Source: Candidatus Aenigmatarchaeota archaeon
GTDB lineage: Archaea > Aenigmatarchaeota > Aenigmatarchaeia > JACPZZ01
Reading direction: 5' to 3'
NCBI GenBank assembly: GCA_016195275.1
Contig: JACPZZ010000010.1
Coordinates: 1 to 43,444, forward strand
DNA: 43,444 bases
Below the pieces are notes generated by a model that saw only the letters and a program-made list of their open reading frames with translations, was not told the DNA's origin and did no database searches. The position numbers were made by a program, and so were the translations under genes. The first letter of the stretch is position 1. The number at the start of each line of letters is the position of its first letter. This document shows, piece by piece, positions 1 through 9,044 of this stretch.

Positions 1-798
1 GGATTCAAGCTTGGCAGGAAGCTGAAGGTCACCCCGTTCGGGGAAATTTCAATCAAGAAACACCGTGAGATAGAAGGCAAGGTAAAAACCCTAACCTTGA
101 AGAAAGAATCTTCAGGTAAATGGTTCGCTACGTTCTGCGTTGAGCAGGAAAGAAAAGAATCAAGAATAAACAACGGAAAGAAGGTTGGAATAGATTTAGG
201 CCTTATGAAATTTGCTGTTCTTTCAGATGGAAAGGTCATAAAGAACCCAAAACATCTGGAACAACATGAAGAAAAACTTGCTCAATCACAAAGACAACTA
301 TCAAAGAAAAAGAAAGGGAGCAACAACAGAAGGAAAGCAAAGTCCAAAGCCGCAAGACTCCACGAAAAAGTATCAAATGCAAGGGCTGATTTCCTTCACA
401 AAACGTCAACGTCATTAGTCAATGATTATTCCCTGATAGCGCTTGAAAAGCTTGCCTCTCAAGAAATGTCAGAACAGAACTTTGGCAAGCAAATCAACGA
501 TGCTGGATGGAATACGTTTGCGAATATGATCAGCTACAAGGCTGAAAGTGCTGGTTGCAAAATTGTATTCGTAGACCCGAAAAACACAACAAAGATGTGT
601 AGTGATTGTGGAGAACTCGTGGAAAAAGAATTGTCGGAAAGAGTCCACAATTGTCCGTCTTGTGGTCTGTCAATTGACCGAGACCTGAATGCTGCACGAA
701 ATATACTCATTAGAGCTACCGTCGGGCAGACGGGAAGTAACGCTTGTGGAGATGTAACAACAGTTCCGTCATTGAAGCAAGAAGCCCACATCCTTTAG
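1..798 (+). CDS. tnpB: TnpB, IS200/IS605-family RNA-guided nuclease (5' end outside the window)
   Basis: The reading frame is open to the first base of the window, so the N-terminus is missing; an internal TTG at 97 is unlikely to be the true start. The RuvC-like active site is visible: GIDLGLMKF (first Asp), IALEKL (Glu), and DRDLNAARNI (last Asp). A four-cysteine zinc ribbon (CSDCG ... CPSCG) sits between the last two. TnpB proteins are RNA-guided DNA nucleases that help retain IS200/IS605 elements; the guide RNA normally comes from the right end of the element. No TnpA is visible. The stop codon (796-798) lies in the loop of the terminal hairpin at 785-805, so the gene runs into the element end. 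Family assignment is firm; activity is unknown. Confidence 0.93.
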   Translation, partial: GFKLGRKLKVTPFGEISIKKHREIEGKVKTLTLKKESSGKWFATFCVEQERKESRINNGKKVGIDLGLMKFAVLSDGKVIKNPKHLEQHEEKLAQSQRQLSKKKKGSNNRRKAKSKAARLHEKVSNARADFLHKTSTSLVNDYSLIALEKLASQEMSEQNFGKQINDAGWNTFANMISYKAESAGCKIVFVDPKNTTKMCSDCGELVEKELSERVHNCPSCGLSIDRDLNAARNILIRATVGQTGSNACGDVTTVPSLKQEAHIL

Positions 799-815
799 GG
801 GTGGGGGTATGTCAC
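785..815 (+). repeat. Right end of the first IS200/IS605-type element (hairpin plus GTATGTCA)
   Basis: An imperfect hairpin (CCCAC ... GTGGG, 785-805) is followed by GTATGTCA. The same hairpin plus GTATGTCA occurs at 5551-5579, and related hairpins close the elements ending near 31513 and 32836. In this family, subterminal hairpins are recognised by TnpA, and the right end often encodes the guide RNA scaffold. The tnpB stop lies in the loop, and the ATG of the flippase (809) lies inside the GTATGTCA motif. Confidence 0.7.
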
Positions 816-2308
816 TGGGAAACGCAACTAAGATAATATCTAACACTTTCTACCTGTTTCTTGACTGGCTAGCCCTGACGTTTGGCGGATACCTGTTCTG
901 GATAATCATAGGCAAATCTCTTTCCCCTGCTGAGATCGGCAGATTTTCCACAATTTTCAGCGTTTCCATGTTTTTAGTCGGTTTTGTTGGGCTAGGCATA
1001 AATGCGGCCATGATGAAACTGTTCCCCTATTACGAAAAGAAAAATGAGAGAACCAGAATAGCGGGCACATTCTGGTGGTCTGTAAAGACAACGGTCGTTT
1101 CTTCTCTTGTTTTTGGTGGTGTGTTATGGTTGTCAAGCCCAATAATATCATCTGTGATTAGTATAACAAGATACGACGTTTTTCTAATTTTTTTAATAAT
1201 ATTTGCAACCAATCTTGTTTACATAACCAATAGCTATCTTTACGGCCTTCAAAGAATCAAACTGATTTTTACAACAGACTTGGTGTTCTCTTTCTCCAAA
1301 ATCGCGGCCACATTTCCGCTGGTGGTTCTCGGCCTCGGCTATCTAGGTCCTATATATGGACTCCTGTTCTCTTCATTCGTTATTCTGGCCTCAAGATACA
1401 AAACACTGCCAAGAGGCGGGGGTCCGGTGGAAAAGAAAGAAATATGGTTTTATTCTCTGCCTATTTTGGTTAGCACCGCGGGAACGGTGTTTGTCAACCA
1501 GGGAAGCATATTGATTCTTAGTATAATTTCGTCCACAGTTTCGGTGGGATTGTTTTCCCTGATGTTTTTCCTAACTTCACCGGTTAAGATGATACCACAG
1601 CTGATATCCTCAGGCACATTCCCACTGACGTCACAGCAATCGGAAAAATACGAGAAAGACTCCATGAACAGAATTTTTTATTACGGGATCAGATACTCAT
1701 TCTTATTTTCGGTGCCGGTACTTGTCATACTTACAGCCTTCCCGGAAGAGATAATACTGCTTTTTTCTTCCGAACAATTCGTGCAGGTTGCCGGGATAGC
1801 GCCGATACTCGCAGCAGCTTATCTGTTGGTCGGCATGTCGACCGTTTTAATCAATACACTGTACGCCACCGGCAGAGTGAACGAAACGAGAAATTCAACA
1901 TTGATCGGCGGCTTTGTTAATCTGGTCTTTTCTTTGACGCTAATACCATTATACGGGCTCTACGGTGCGGCGTTCGCGTTTTTAGCGTCCGGGTTTTCTA
2001 TGGCAATCTACAGCGGTGCTAAGGTGAAGAAAAAACTCAGCCTGATATTTCCGTTAAGAGATATTTTTAGAATAACCTTTGCCGCGGTTGCGCTTTATTT
2101 TTTTGTTGTTTATTCGTCAAGCCTTACAGATATCTGGCTAATAACATCCTTGTTAGGACTGCTTGTTTATTTTATTATTCTTCTGGAATCAAGATTTTTC
2201 AAGGAAACCGATATTAGAATGATAAGCTACATAAAATCAAAATTTCCAAAATTATTGCAGCCCATTTTCGACCGCATATTGAATTTGATTTCTCGTTTTT
2301 CTGATTAA
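809..2308 (+). CDS. Polysaccharide/lipid-linked oligosaccharide flippase (Wzx/MATE-like)
   Basis: A 499-residue, very hydrophobic protein with about 12-14 predicted membrane helices. The first is near residues 14-35 and the last ends near 470, followed by a short basic tail. Length and helix pattern match the polysaccharide-transport branch of the MOP flippases, which move lipid-linked sugars across the membrane. Its position at the head of a glycosyltransferase cluster that includes oligosaccharyltransferase genes supports a role in N-glycan or surface-polysaccharide export. The ATG at 809 follows a G-rich stretch (AGGGGTGGGGG) that belongs to the right end of the upstream TnpB element, so the insertion may have supplied the start codon and ribosome binding site. 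The substrate cannot be told from sequence. Confidence 0.85.
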   Translation: MSLGNATKIISNTFYLFLDWLALTFGGYLFWIIIGKSLSPAEIGRFSTIFSVSMFLVGFVGLGINAAMMKLFPYYEKKNERTRIAGTFWWSVKTTVVSSLVFGGVLWLSSPIISSVISITRYDVFLIFLIIFATNLVYITNSYLYGLQRIKLIFTTDLVFSFSKIAATFPLVVLGLGYLGPIYGLLFSSFVILASRYKTLPRGGGPVEKKEIWFYSLPILVSTAGTVFVNQGSILILSIISSTVSVGLFSLMFFLTSPVKMIPQLISSGTFPLTSQQSEKYEKDSMNRIFYYGIRYSFLFSVPVLVILTAFPEEIILLFSSEQFVQVAGIAPILAAAYLLVGMSTVLINTLYATGRVNETRNSTLIGGFVNLVFSLTLIPLYGLYGAAFAFLASGFSMAIYSGAKVKKKLSLIFPLRDIFRITFAAVALYFFVVYSSSLTDIWLITSLLGLLVYFIILLESRFFKETDIRMISYIKSKFPKLLQPIFDRILNLISRFSD

Positions 2309-2339
2309 GCTTATAAGCGTTGATCGATAGTGATGTATT

Positions 2340-3410
2340 ATGCAAAATATTTGGGCTGATAAGAACGTGCTTATACTCGGTGTTACTGGTTTCGTAGGGT
2401 CGTGGCTGGCCGAGACGTTATCCTCTGAAAAATTCGGTTCAAACGTTTTTGGTATGGTCCGGAGACAGTCGGTTCCCAGCAGAAAAAACATATCCCACAT
2501 CATGGACAAGCTCAGGCTGGTTTCTGGCGATTTGAATGATATGTCTTCTATCGTTGATGCGCTTAAGAAAAACCAGATAGATATAATTTTTCATCTGGCG
2601 GCCCAGAGTTATGTGACACGAAGCTTTGAGTCGCCCACGGATACTTATTACACTAATGTCATAGGTACGGCGAATGTTTTGGAGGCGGCCCGGCATTATG
2701 ACAGACTCGAAAAAATCCATTTTTCCGGAAGCTCGGAAGAGTACGGTCTTGTAATCAAAGACGATACCCACTATAAAGAACTTTTGAAGAAAGGTGTTAT
2801 TGTGTCGCCTACTCCGTTGATGGATGAGAATGGAAAGGCAATATCAGAATTACCTGTCAAGGAAACCAATTATTTGCGACCGATGTCGCCTTATGCAGTT
2901 TCTAAAGTGGCGGGCGATTACATGTGTTTCTGCCACCACAAAGCTTACGGAATACCTGTTGTGCGCACAAGAGCGTTTAATCACGAAGGACCGAAAAGGG
3001 GCGAGGAATTCGTAACGTCCGTAATCGCCAAGCAGGTGGCCGAGGGCAGGAAGTTTGGGAAGAAAGCGCTTACAATAGGCAACCCTGACCCGATACGGGA
3101 TTATTCAGACGTTAGGGATGTAATCATAGGTTATATGCTGGCTGTGGAAAAAGGCAAAAACGGGGAGGTTTACAACTTTTGTTCTGGCAAAGGATGGAGA
3201 ATCGGCGACGTAGCGCAGATGGCGATAAAGATGGCAGGCCTGGAAGGGAAAATGAAAGTCGAAATCGATAAATCACGTTTCAGAAAGGCCGAAGTGGAAA
3301 TTCTTATCGGAGATTGCTCCAAGTCAAAAAAAGAACTGGGCTGGGAGCCTAAGATAAATTTCGAGCAGACCATAAAGGACCAGATACAATACTGGGAAAA
3401 ACACGTTTGA
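2340..3410 (+). CDS. NAD(P)-dependent nucleotide-sugar dehydratase, GDP-mannose 4,6-dehydratase-like
   Basis: A 356-residue extended-SDR enzyme. The Rossmann motif GVTGFVG is at residues 14-20, the active-site serine region SGSSEEYG at 129-136, and the catalytic YAVSK at 185-189. RPMSPYAVSK and the RTRAFNHEGP segment are typical of GDP-mannose 4,6-dehydratase, which makes GDP-4-keto-6-deoxymannose. Residues about 138-172 form an extra loop. The ATG follows the flippase stop by 31 bases, in the same direction. A related epimerase or dehydratase (for example of CDP-glucose) is possible, but the GMD subgroup fits best. It probably supplies an activated deoxysugar to the transferases of this locus. 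Confidence 0.82.
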   Translation: MQNIWADKNVLILGVTGFVGSWLAETLSSEKFGSNVFGMVRRQSVPSRKNISHIMDKLRLVSGDLNDMSSIVDALKKNQIDIIFHLAAQSYVTRSFESPTDTYYTNVIGTANVLEAARHYDRLEKIHFSGSSEEYGLVIKDDTHYKELLKKGVIVSPTPLMDENGKAISELPVKETNYLRPMSPYAVSKVAGDYMCFCHHKAYGIPVVRTRAFNHEGPKRGEEFVTSVIAKQVAEGRKFGKKALTIGNPDPIRDYSDVRDVIIGYMLAVEKGKNGEVYNFCSGKGWRIGDVAQMAIKMAGLEGKMKVEIDKSRFRKAEVEILIGDCSKSKKELGWEPKINFEQTIKDQIQYWEKHV

Positions 3411-3466
3411 AGCATAGCCTTTGTGGAAGAACAGGCCGGAATAAAAATTTCAGACATTGCCAAGAT

Positions 3467-4102
3467 TCAAGAAAAAATTCGTGGGAGTATGTTCCGGCCT
3501 TTTACCAGCCATGTCAGAGGATGCGCGTAAAACGGGCTTTGGATAAAATTCATCGTGAATTTCCCTTTCAAAAACAATTTTCTTGCCTCATATACGTCTT
3601 CAGTTTCGACTTTTACGGTTGCGCGGCCCAGCTCAGACAAAAAATGCGCGTCACTCCCGCAGATGACGGGTTTCTTGCTTATACGTGCAAGCTCCAAAGC
3701 GGCCTCGTTTTTCGTAAGCGATGTGCGGGAATTAAAAGCTTCTACCATATCCACGGCGCGGACCAAAGATCCAGGATTCTTGTGCGCGCGGAACGGGTGG
3801 GGCAAGACGGAAATTGCGCCCTGCGACCTTATCTCGTCGCAGGCTTCCAAAAAGTCGCGCGATTTTACAGCGTCTTCCAGAAACAAACCTATCAGGTGGC
3901 CTTTGTTTGTCGATATTTCCTCCCCCCTGATTATTTTTATCAGATTATCAAATTGCCTGAAAGAAGAAAAATTATTGTGGTCGGTTATTGCAACGCAATC
4001 CACACTGTTGGAAATTTCCTTTTTTGATACGCTCTTAGGATCCGTATTGCAGTCGGCAGAATATTTTGTGTGAATATGTAAATCGATTTTAATGTTGATC
4101 AC
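3467..4102 (-). CDS. PHP-domain metal-dependent phosphoesterase
   Basis: A 211-residue single-domain PHP protein with the expected metal-ligand motifs in order: DLHIHT (7-12), ITDHN (about 39-43), GEE (about 60-62), HPF (about 101-103) and GSDAH near residue 150. The family hydrolyses phosphoesters (histidinol phosphate, nucleoside 3',5'-bisphosphates, oligonucleotides and others) with a trinuclear metal site; the substrate here is not evident. The start codon is GTG (4100-4102), inside a GGTGATC sequence, six bases after the stop of the upstream phosphoglycosyl transferase gene, so the two are probably co-transcribed. The gene converges on the dehydratase gene with a 56-bp gap. A role in sugar-phosphate metabolism would suit the neighbourhood but is inference. 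Confidence 0.8.
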   Translation of the reverse strand: MINIKIDLHIHTKYSADCNTDPKSVSKKEISNSVDCVAITDHNNFSSFRQFDNLIKIIRGEEISTNKGHLIGLFLEDAVKSRDFLEACDEIRSQGAISVLPHPFRAHKNPGSLVRAVDMVEAFNSRTSLTKNEAALELARISKKPVICGSDAHFLSELGRATVKVETEDVYEARKLFLKGKFTMNFIQSPFYAHPLTWLVKGRNILPRIFS

Positions 4103-4108
4103 CGAAAA

Positions 4109-5170
4109 TCAATACTTGAAAACAAATCCTGAAACAAGCAGGAAAGCCACGAAGCACAACACCATTTGGAAGCCGATTATTATCGAACTTATCTGCCATT
4201 CTTTGAAGTTCCCGGCTTTCATAACCATGTGGGTAAGCGAATAGGATTTTTCATATTTTGGTTTCAGCACGCCGTTCTTTCCAAGCACGCCGTAATTTTC
4301 TGCGGACATCCCAGAACGCAGTTTTAACAGAAGTTCTATTATCCACGGGGCGAATATGTAAATCGCGAACTTCTCCATGTTTCCTATTATGGCCACCACG
4401 GCTATTGTCGCGCCCAGAGCGTATACAAAACTGTCACCCGGCATTATGCGCGCCGGGTACCAGTTGTAAAAAAGAAACGCCAGAACGGCCGCGGCCATTG
4501 TGAAAGCGATCGAAGCTGCCGCAATTTCTCCATTAGCATAGCCGAAAATGCCCATGGACATTAAAGTCACGAAGCCCATGCCCGCTTCCAGGCCGTTGAA
4601 GCCTGCGAGCATGTTTACCGCGTTGGACGCCCCTACAATACCAGCCGGCACCAACAACAAAGGATACAGTATTCCGAAATCGATTACTCCCAGGAGCGGT
4701 ATCGACATAGAGGAATCGCCGGCCATTATCGCCATCAAGGGTATTGCCGCCGGCAACGTCAACAGGGGTTTCTGCCACTGTTTCAACCCTGTACGCTTGT
4801 ATTTTTCGAAACCTTTCCGGCCTTCGTTCCTGCGCTGCAAAGCTGTCATGTCGTCGAACATTCCGATGACCATTATCAACATTATCGTCGACATGCCCGC
4901 GAATATACCGGCCAGAAGATCGCGGGAAAACAGAAGCTCGGAAAAAACGAAAACATTCAACCAGATGAAAAGAAACATTCCTGCCAAAAAACCAGCTATT
5001 ATTGCCGGGCCGCCCATTTCAGCTATTTTGGGCTTGTTCGTTTTCTGAAGGTCGGTGCCCACCATGCCTATGGATTCCAAAAATTTTATCAGCTTGGGCG
5101 TTACAAGAAACGATGCCAAAAAAGACACAACCGAAGCCAACAACACCGCCCAGACCATGCCATCAACCAT
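4109..5170 (-). CDS. WecA/MraY/AglH-like polyprenyl-phosphate N-acetylhexosamine-1-phosphate transferase
   Basis: A 353-residue integral membrane protein with about 10-11 helices. Family motifs are present: KPKIAEMGGP near residue 46, FDD at 105-107, NAVNMLAGFNGLEAGMG near 185, and MPGDSFVYALGA near 240. These match the GT4-type phosphoglycosyl transferases that move a UDP-sugar 1-phosphate onto polyprenyl or dolichyl phosphate, the first step of lipid-linked oligosaccharide assembly. The archaeal/eukaryotic GPT (AglH/Alg7) subgroup fits best. The start is ATG at 5168-5170; a second ATG four codons in is possible. The upstream flank is a mobile-element remnant whose left hairpin begins 27 bases before the start, so its promoter may lie in the element. 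It heads a two-gene unit with the PHP gene. Confidence 0.88.
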   Translation of the reverse strand: MVDGMVWAVLLASVVSFLASFLVTPKLIKFLESIGMVGTDLQKTNKPKIAEMGGPAIIAGFLAGMFLFIWLNVFVFSELLFSRDLLAGIFAGMSTIMLIMVIGMFDDMTALQRRNEGRKGFEKYKRTGLKQWQKPLLTLPAAIPLMAIMAGDSSMSIPLLGVIDFGILYPLLLVPAGIVGASNAVNMLAGFNGLEAGMGFVTLMSMGIFGYANGEIAAASIAFTMAAAVLAFLFYNWYPARIMPGDSFVYALGATIAVVAIIGNMEKFAIYIFAPWIIELLLKLRSGMSAENYGVLGKNGVLKPKYEKSYSLTHMVMKAGNFKEWQISSIIIGFQMVLCFVAFLLVSGFVFKY

Positions 5171-5189
5171 AATTTACATAAAAGCGGAG

Positions 5190-5580
5190 CAGAAAGCCCA
5201 CGAACTTCATTCGTGGGATGAATGCGAACATATAGGAACATCATATACCGCTCAATTTAAATATCCCTTCATTCACGACATCATCAGAGGAAAGTCTTGC
5301 TTCGGCATTATACTCCCTCTTAAATCCTTGGTAAGCAAGGTTGGAAACATTCCCTGTGATCGTTCATTGTTGCGGGAAAAGGATGTATTCCGATTGCACA
5401 CAGACAGTGATGTGTGCAAAGGGAACACTGATATCCCTGAAGGGGCAACGCATGGAACGACAGCGACCTTCAAACTCGTCATATGATGGTTCTGCAAAAA
5501 CCCGTCTTGATCGTGAGAAATGAAGACGGAAATACAGGGAAAAGTAGAACCCCATCAATTCATTGGTGGGAGTATGTCAG
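5190..5580. mobile_element. tnpB-less IS200/IS605-type remnant or minielement
   Basis: This 390-bp stretch lies between two minus-strand genes. It begins with a hairpin (arms CCCACGAA/TTCGTGGG, 5197-5217) followed by GGGATGAATGCGAACATATA. That resembles the left end of the TnpB element at 30287 (GGGAGGAATTGAGCATATC). It ends with hairpin 5551-5570 followed by GTATGTCAG, as at the right end of the element at the window start. No intact tnpB lies between the ends. A broken frame just before the right hairpin could be a decayed tnpB 3' end, but I cannot prove that. The right hairpin contains the stop codon of the adjacent transferase gene. Confidence 0.6.
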
Positions 5581-7158
5581 CTTGTATATCAATGTGGCGG
5601 GGTTCTCATAAACCAATGAAAACCTGCCGGATTTGCCAATGTAATCCACAAAATCCAGCGGCGTGGACGTGATAACGTTCGAACTACTAATGGAAAATTT
5701 GGCCACTACTATGTAGTTTATACCGTTTCTTTCCAGCAGAGGGATAACTTTTTCATCGTTCTGCGAAAACAATATGTCCGGCAATTCCTTCAGGTCGGTC
5801 CAGACAGAATTTATTTTTGGAGCATAGAATTGGCACGGCGCCCCCCAGAGATTTATGGTGTAAGACCCTTCGGGCATGTTATTGTCCATCCATTTGCACG
5901 CATCTATGTAATCCGGGCTGAACTGTTTAACGGTCTTCATCTGGTTCGCACGGTCCATAGAAGTGGAATAACCATGCAGCGCGAGAAAAGCGACGAGGAA
6001 AACCGCTACGGAGGCGAAGAGTTGCGTTTTTATTTTCTTTTCATGCTTTACGAGCAGTTTTTTCAACAGGTCGGCGAAATACAGGCCCGCAAGTATTATC
6101 AAAGGCAATACGCCCAGCAGCACAGCCCTTATCGAATCCTCGGTTCTTCCGTTGATCGTTTCGTAAACCAACAGGCCGTAAAGTAAAACGCCGCCTATTG
6201 AAAGAGACCTTATGCGGCGGTCTCTGCTGAGCAGTCCATATATCACACCTGCTGCAAAAAGCAGGAATATGGCTGTAGTGTAGCCGAACTGTATGTAATT
6301 CATCACGCCTATGTCTATCAGCGATAAATTGGTTCCAGATTGCTGTACGTAGCCGGAAAAGCTTCCCATGTCATGTTCAATATTTGCCGGCGCCTCGCCA
6401 AGGTAACATTTGTTGTCCGTGGGAATGCGGGGCTGGCAGATACCGCCGTAAGATAAAATCTGCCTTATGCTGGATGCCGAACCGACCAGAAGGGCAATTA
6501 CGAAAATAACGGCAAATTGTTTTATATTCTTCTTTTCTGAACCGAAAGCGAACAGTATGATCATCAGCGGAAATACAAGAAGGCCGGTGAATTTTGAAAG
6601 CGCTACAAAACCGGCGGATGTGCCGGAAAGCAGAATGAATTTCCTTCCGTCCCCTCCGAGAAACCTGGAAAAACAATAAAGGAAAAATACGAAGAAAAAC
6701 ACAAGAGGCGCCTCGGAGTATACAAGGACGTTATAAGTTATCATGGAAGGCGTGGAATAATACAAAAAAGTTGCGATTAAACCGGCCTCTTTTGAATGCA
6801 GCCTTTTTGCAAGCAGGAACAGCAGAATACCGGTGAATAAAGAAAACAGGGGCGTTAAAAATTTCGTGATAAAATCAGCAGTACCGAAAACCATCATCAC
6901 TCCTGCATAAACAAGGTGCGGCAGCGGAGGCCTGAAGTAAGCGCCGGAATAAATTTTTGTGCCCTCGAAATATTTCGGTATCTCCATGGTTTCCAGAATC
7001 CTTTTCGGCGTGCCGGCGTGGAAACCTTCGTCTCCGAAAGCTATTGGAGCGTTAAGCGTAACCGATTCGAAAAGGTAAAAGTAAAACAGGGCCATTGCAA
7101 GCGCCAGGAACCCGGCAACGGATTCTGGGGACAGTTTTATTTCCATTTCTTCTGCCAT
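5560..7158 (-). CDS. Membrane glycosyltransferase, GT39/ArnT/PMT-like
   Basis: A 532-residue protein with an N-terminal helix (about 12-32), an acidic luminal loop containing FGDEGFHAGTPKR (about 42-54), then about ten further helices and a soluble C-terminal region. The early loop with acidic residues and the PPLPHLVYAG segment fit the dolichyl-phosphate-sugar-dependent transferases (GT39/ArnT-like, GT-C fold). These act outside the membrane on lipid-linked sugars. The start overlaps the end of the upstream GT4 gene by 22 bases, so the two are co-transcribed. The last codons (YSHQ, stop) lie inside the right hairpin of the neighbouring mobile-element remnant, so the original C-terminus was probably altered by insertion. 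Acceptor and donor are unknown. Confidence 0.8.
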   Translation of the reverse strand: MAEEMEIKLSPESVAGFLALAMALFYFYLFESVTLNAPIAFGDEGFHAGTPKRILETMEIPKYFEGTKIYSGAYFRPPLPHLVYAGVMMVFGTADFITKFLTPLFSLFTGILLFLLAKRLHSKEAGLIATFLYYSTPSMITYNVLVYSEAPLVFFFVFFLYCFSRFLGGDGRKFILLSGTSAGFVALSKFTGLLVFPLMIILFAFGSEKKNIKQFAVIFVIALLVGSASSIRQILSYGGICQPRIPTDNKCYLGEAPANIEHDMGSFSGYVQQSGTNLSLIDIGVMNYIQFGYTTAIFLLFAAGVIYGLLSRDRRIRSLSIGGVLLYGLLVYETINGRTEDSIRAVLLGVLPLIILAGLYFADLLKKLLVKHEKKIKTQLFASVAVFLVAFLALHGYSTSMDRANQMKTVKQFSPDYIDACKWMDNNMPEGSYTINLWGAPCQFYAPKINSVWTDLKELPDILFSQNDEKVIPLLERNGINYIVVAKFSISSSNVITSTPLDFVDYIGKSGRFSLVYENPATLIYKLTYSHQ

Positions 7159-8279
7159 TTCAGAACACTTTTATAAATTTTTACATATTTTTTTGCGCTT
7201 TCCATCCAGTCAAAAACCTTTACAGACCCCGGCGCATTGGCCGCCAAGCGGCGCCTTAATTTTCTATCTGAAAGAACCTTTATAACGTTCTCTGCTATCG
7301 AGCCCGGGCTTTCCGGGGCCGATAAAAATCCGTTGTAACCGTGTTTCACTATTTCAGGCAGCGAGCCGACCGCTGATGCAACTACAGGGGTTCCACAGGA
7401 AAGCGATTCCGCAGCTGAAAACCCGAAACCTTCGGAAACGCTGGGAACAACACACACTTCAGCAGACCTTATTATTCCCGGAAGCTCGCCGACAGGCCTG
7501 GGATCCAATAATATCACGTCCTTTTCCAGGCGCAATTTTTTGATCAAGCCGACTATTTTTTTGTATTCGCCGACAGGCCTTTTAGAAAGCAGCAGTATCA
7601 GCTTTGCGTCAGGCACGGACTTCTTGACAATCGGCATAGAATGTATCAGATAGCCTACGCCTTTTGCCACACCCGGCCTCCCGAAAAATAATATTTTACG
7701 GCCCCGGACATTTGTTGCCGGAGCGGTCTTTGTGTTGAACAACCCCTTTCTTATACCCGGGTATATTACGCTGACTTTTTTTCCGTCAAAGCCCCTTTCT
7801 ATCATCGCGTTTCTGGTAGCTTTGCTTATCGCAACGCAAAAACTGTTTTTGTAGTAAGCCAGGGAAAGGTTCTCTATGGCGTAATTTATTATCGAGACCG
7901 GCGGTTTCTGAAGCCGCAAAAAAAGCCTGTCCCACACTTCGAACACTGTTGCTACCACGGGTTTTTTGATGAACCTGCCTACCAGCATTACGGTTGCCAG
8001 GCCGCCAAGCGTCGAAGCGTGCACTATGTCTACGTTCCTTGAGAGTTCTATGCATTTTTTCGCGGCGGCTATGCTGAAAGAATGCCTTATCGGGGAATAC
8101 ACCCGGTAAATCCTGCGGTTTTCAGATATCTCGAAACTCCTGGTGCCAGGGAGCTTTTGGGTCAACACGGCAACCTCGACACCGAGCGCGGCCAAACTCT
8201 TTGTCAGATTATCGAAAAGCGTTTCCGCACCTCCGACGTGGGGCGGGAAGAAATCGAGGACGAACAGAACCCTGGGCAT
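7137..8279 (-). CDS. GT4-family glycosyltransferase
   Basis: A 380-residue GT-B enzyme. The N-terminal donor loop is FFPPHVGGAE (about 10-19). The C-terminal domain begins near residue 195 with RKILFFGRPGVAKGVGYLI. The E-x7-E-type motif is in SEGFGFSAAESLSCGTPVVAS. This retaining family transfers sugars such as mannose or glucose from nucleotide sugars on the cytoplasmic face. ATG at 8277-8279; the 3' end overlaps the start of the membrane transferase gene by 22 bases, indicating an operon. The gene is divergent from the GT2 gene at 8354, with a 74-bp intergenic region holding both promoters. The sugar is not predictable. Confidence 0.88.
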   Translation of the reverse strand: MPRVLFVLDFFPPHVGGAETLFDNLTKSLAALGVEVAVLTQKLPGTRSFEISENRRIYRVYSPIRHSFSIAAAKKCIELSRNVDIVHASTLGGLATVMLVGRFIKKPVVATVFEVWDRLFLRLQKPPVSIINYAIENLSLAYYKNSFCVAISKATRNAMIERGFDGKKVSVIYPGIRKGLFNTKTAPATNVRGRKILFFGRPGVAKGVGYLIHSMPIVKKSVPDAKLILLLSKRPVGEYKKIVGLIKKLRLEKDVILLDPRPVGELPGIIRSAEVCVVPSVSEGFGFSAAESLSCGTPVVASAVGSLPEIVKHGYNGFLSAPESPGSIAENVIKVLSDRKLRRRLAANAPGSVKVFDWMESAKKYVKIYKSVLKWQKKWK

Positions 8280-8353
8280 TTGCGCTCAAATCTTATATTT
8301 CAAGCGCATGTATTTCAATGAATGGGCGCGTATAAGGGGGCCGGGAGTATCTC

Positions 8354-9040
8354 ATGAGCGATGTTGGTATTTTGTTTCCAGCCTATAACGAGGAGAATAA
8401 CATAAAAAACGTGATCAAGGAAGCCAAAAAATATCTTCCGGCCGCAAAGATATTGGTAGTAGACGACGGATCCTCGGACAGGACCGTTGCAATTTCAAAG
8501 AAAGAGGCCGTGCATGTCGTTACCCATGCTGTAAATAAAGGCAAAGGGGAAGCCCTGAAATCCGGTTTGAAATTTTTCAACAAGGCCAAAAGCGTGAAGT
8601 ATATCGTGGTTGCCGACGCGGACAGGCAGTACTCTGTGAAAGAGGCAAAACTTTTGCTTGAGCCTCTATTAAATGATGAAGCGGACGTTGTGATGGGCAG
8701 GCGGAATTTCAAAAGAATCCCGCTGCGCCACAGACTGGGAAATTTTGCGTGGAGGACAACCTTTAACGCCCTTTTCGGGACGAGCATGGACGATACGAAT
8801 TGCGGTTTTATAGCCATGAAAAAATCGGCTGCGAACCTGATCTTGAACGCGTCTGGAGGCGGATATATCATCGAAAACGCCATGATGATTGAAGCCATTA
8901 AACACAGGCTTAGAATAAAACAAGTTGACGTTTCCGTGAACTATCGCAGGACAAGCGCAGTTCCCCGGGGGATAAAAATGGTGGCGGGAGTCCTTGTTTT
9001 TATCCTTAAAAACGGTATAAGATATCGCCTTGGAAGATGA
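8354..9040 (+). CDS. GT2-family glycosyltransferase, dolichyl-phosphate-sugar synthase-like
   Basis: A 228-residue GT-A protein. It opens with GILFPAYNEENNIKNVI, then the nucleotide-binding VVDDGSSDRT (about 35-44), NKGKGEAL (about 62-69) and the metal-binding DADRQYS (about 90-96). Size and motif spacing match dolichyl-phosphate mannose/glucose synthases (DPM1/AglD group) without a membrane tail. Such enzymes make the polyprenyl-phosphate sugars used by GT-C transferases like the one at 5560-7158. ATG at 8354 follows a GGGGGCCGGGAG stretch. It lies directly upstream of the oligosaccharyltransferase genes, and its stop (9038-9040) is 4 bases before the likely start of the next gene, so the three probably form one unit. 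Confidence 0.87.
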   Translation: MSDVGILFPAYNEENNIKNVIKEAKKYLPAAKILVVDDGSSDRTVAISKKEAVHVVTHAVNKGKGEALKSGLKFFNKAKSVKYIVVADADRQYSVKEAKLLLEPLLNDEADVVMGRRNFKRIPLRHRLGNFAWRTTFNALFGTSMDDTNCGFIAMKKSAANLILNASGGGYIIENAMMIEAIKHRLRIKQVDVSVNYRRTSAVPRGIKMVAGVLVFILKNGIRYRLGR

Positions 9041-9044
9041 GCAG

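Noticed and set aside
3407-4027. Open frame on the plus strand, opposite the PHP gene
   Set aside because: It is antisense to a protein with all PHP motifs, has no family signal, and is rich in Arg and Cys as shadow frames often are.
5055-5486. Plus-strand frame across the start of the WecA-like gene into the mobile-element remnant
   Set aside because: It is antisense to a clear gene for half its length and then crosses the element; no coherent protein.
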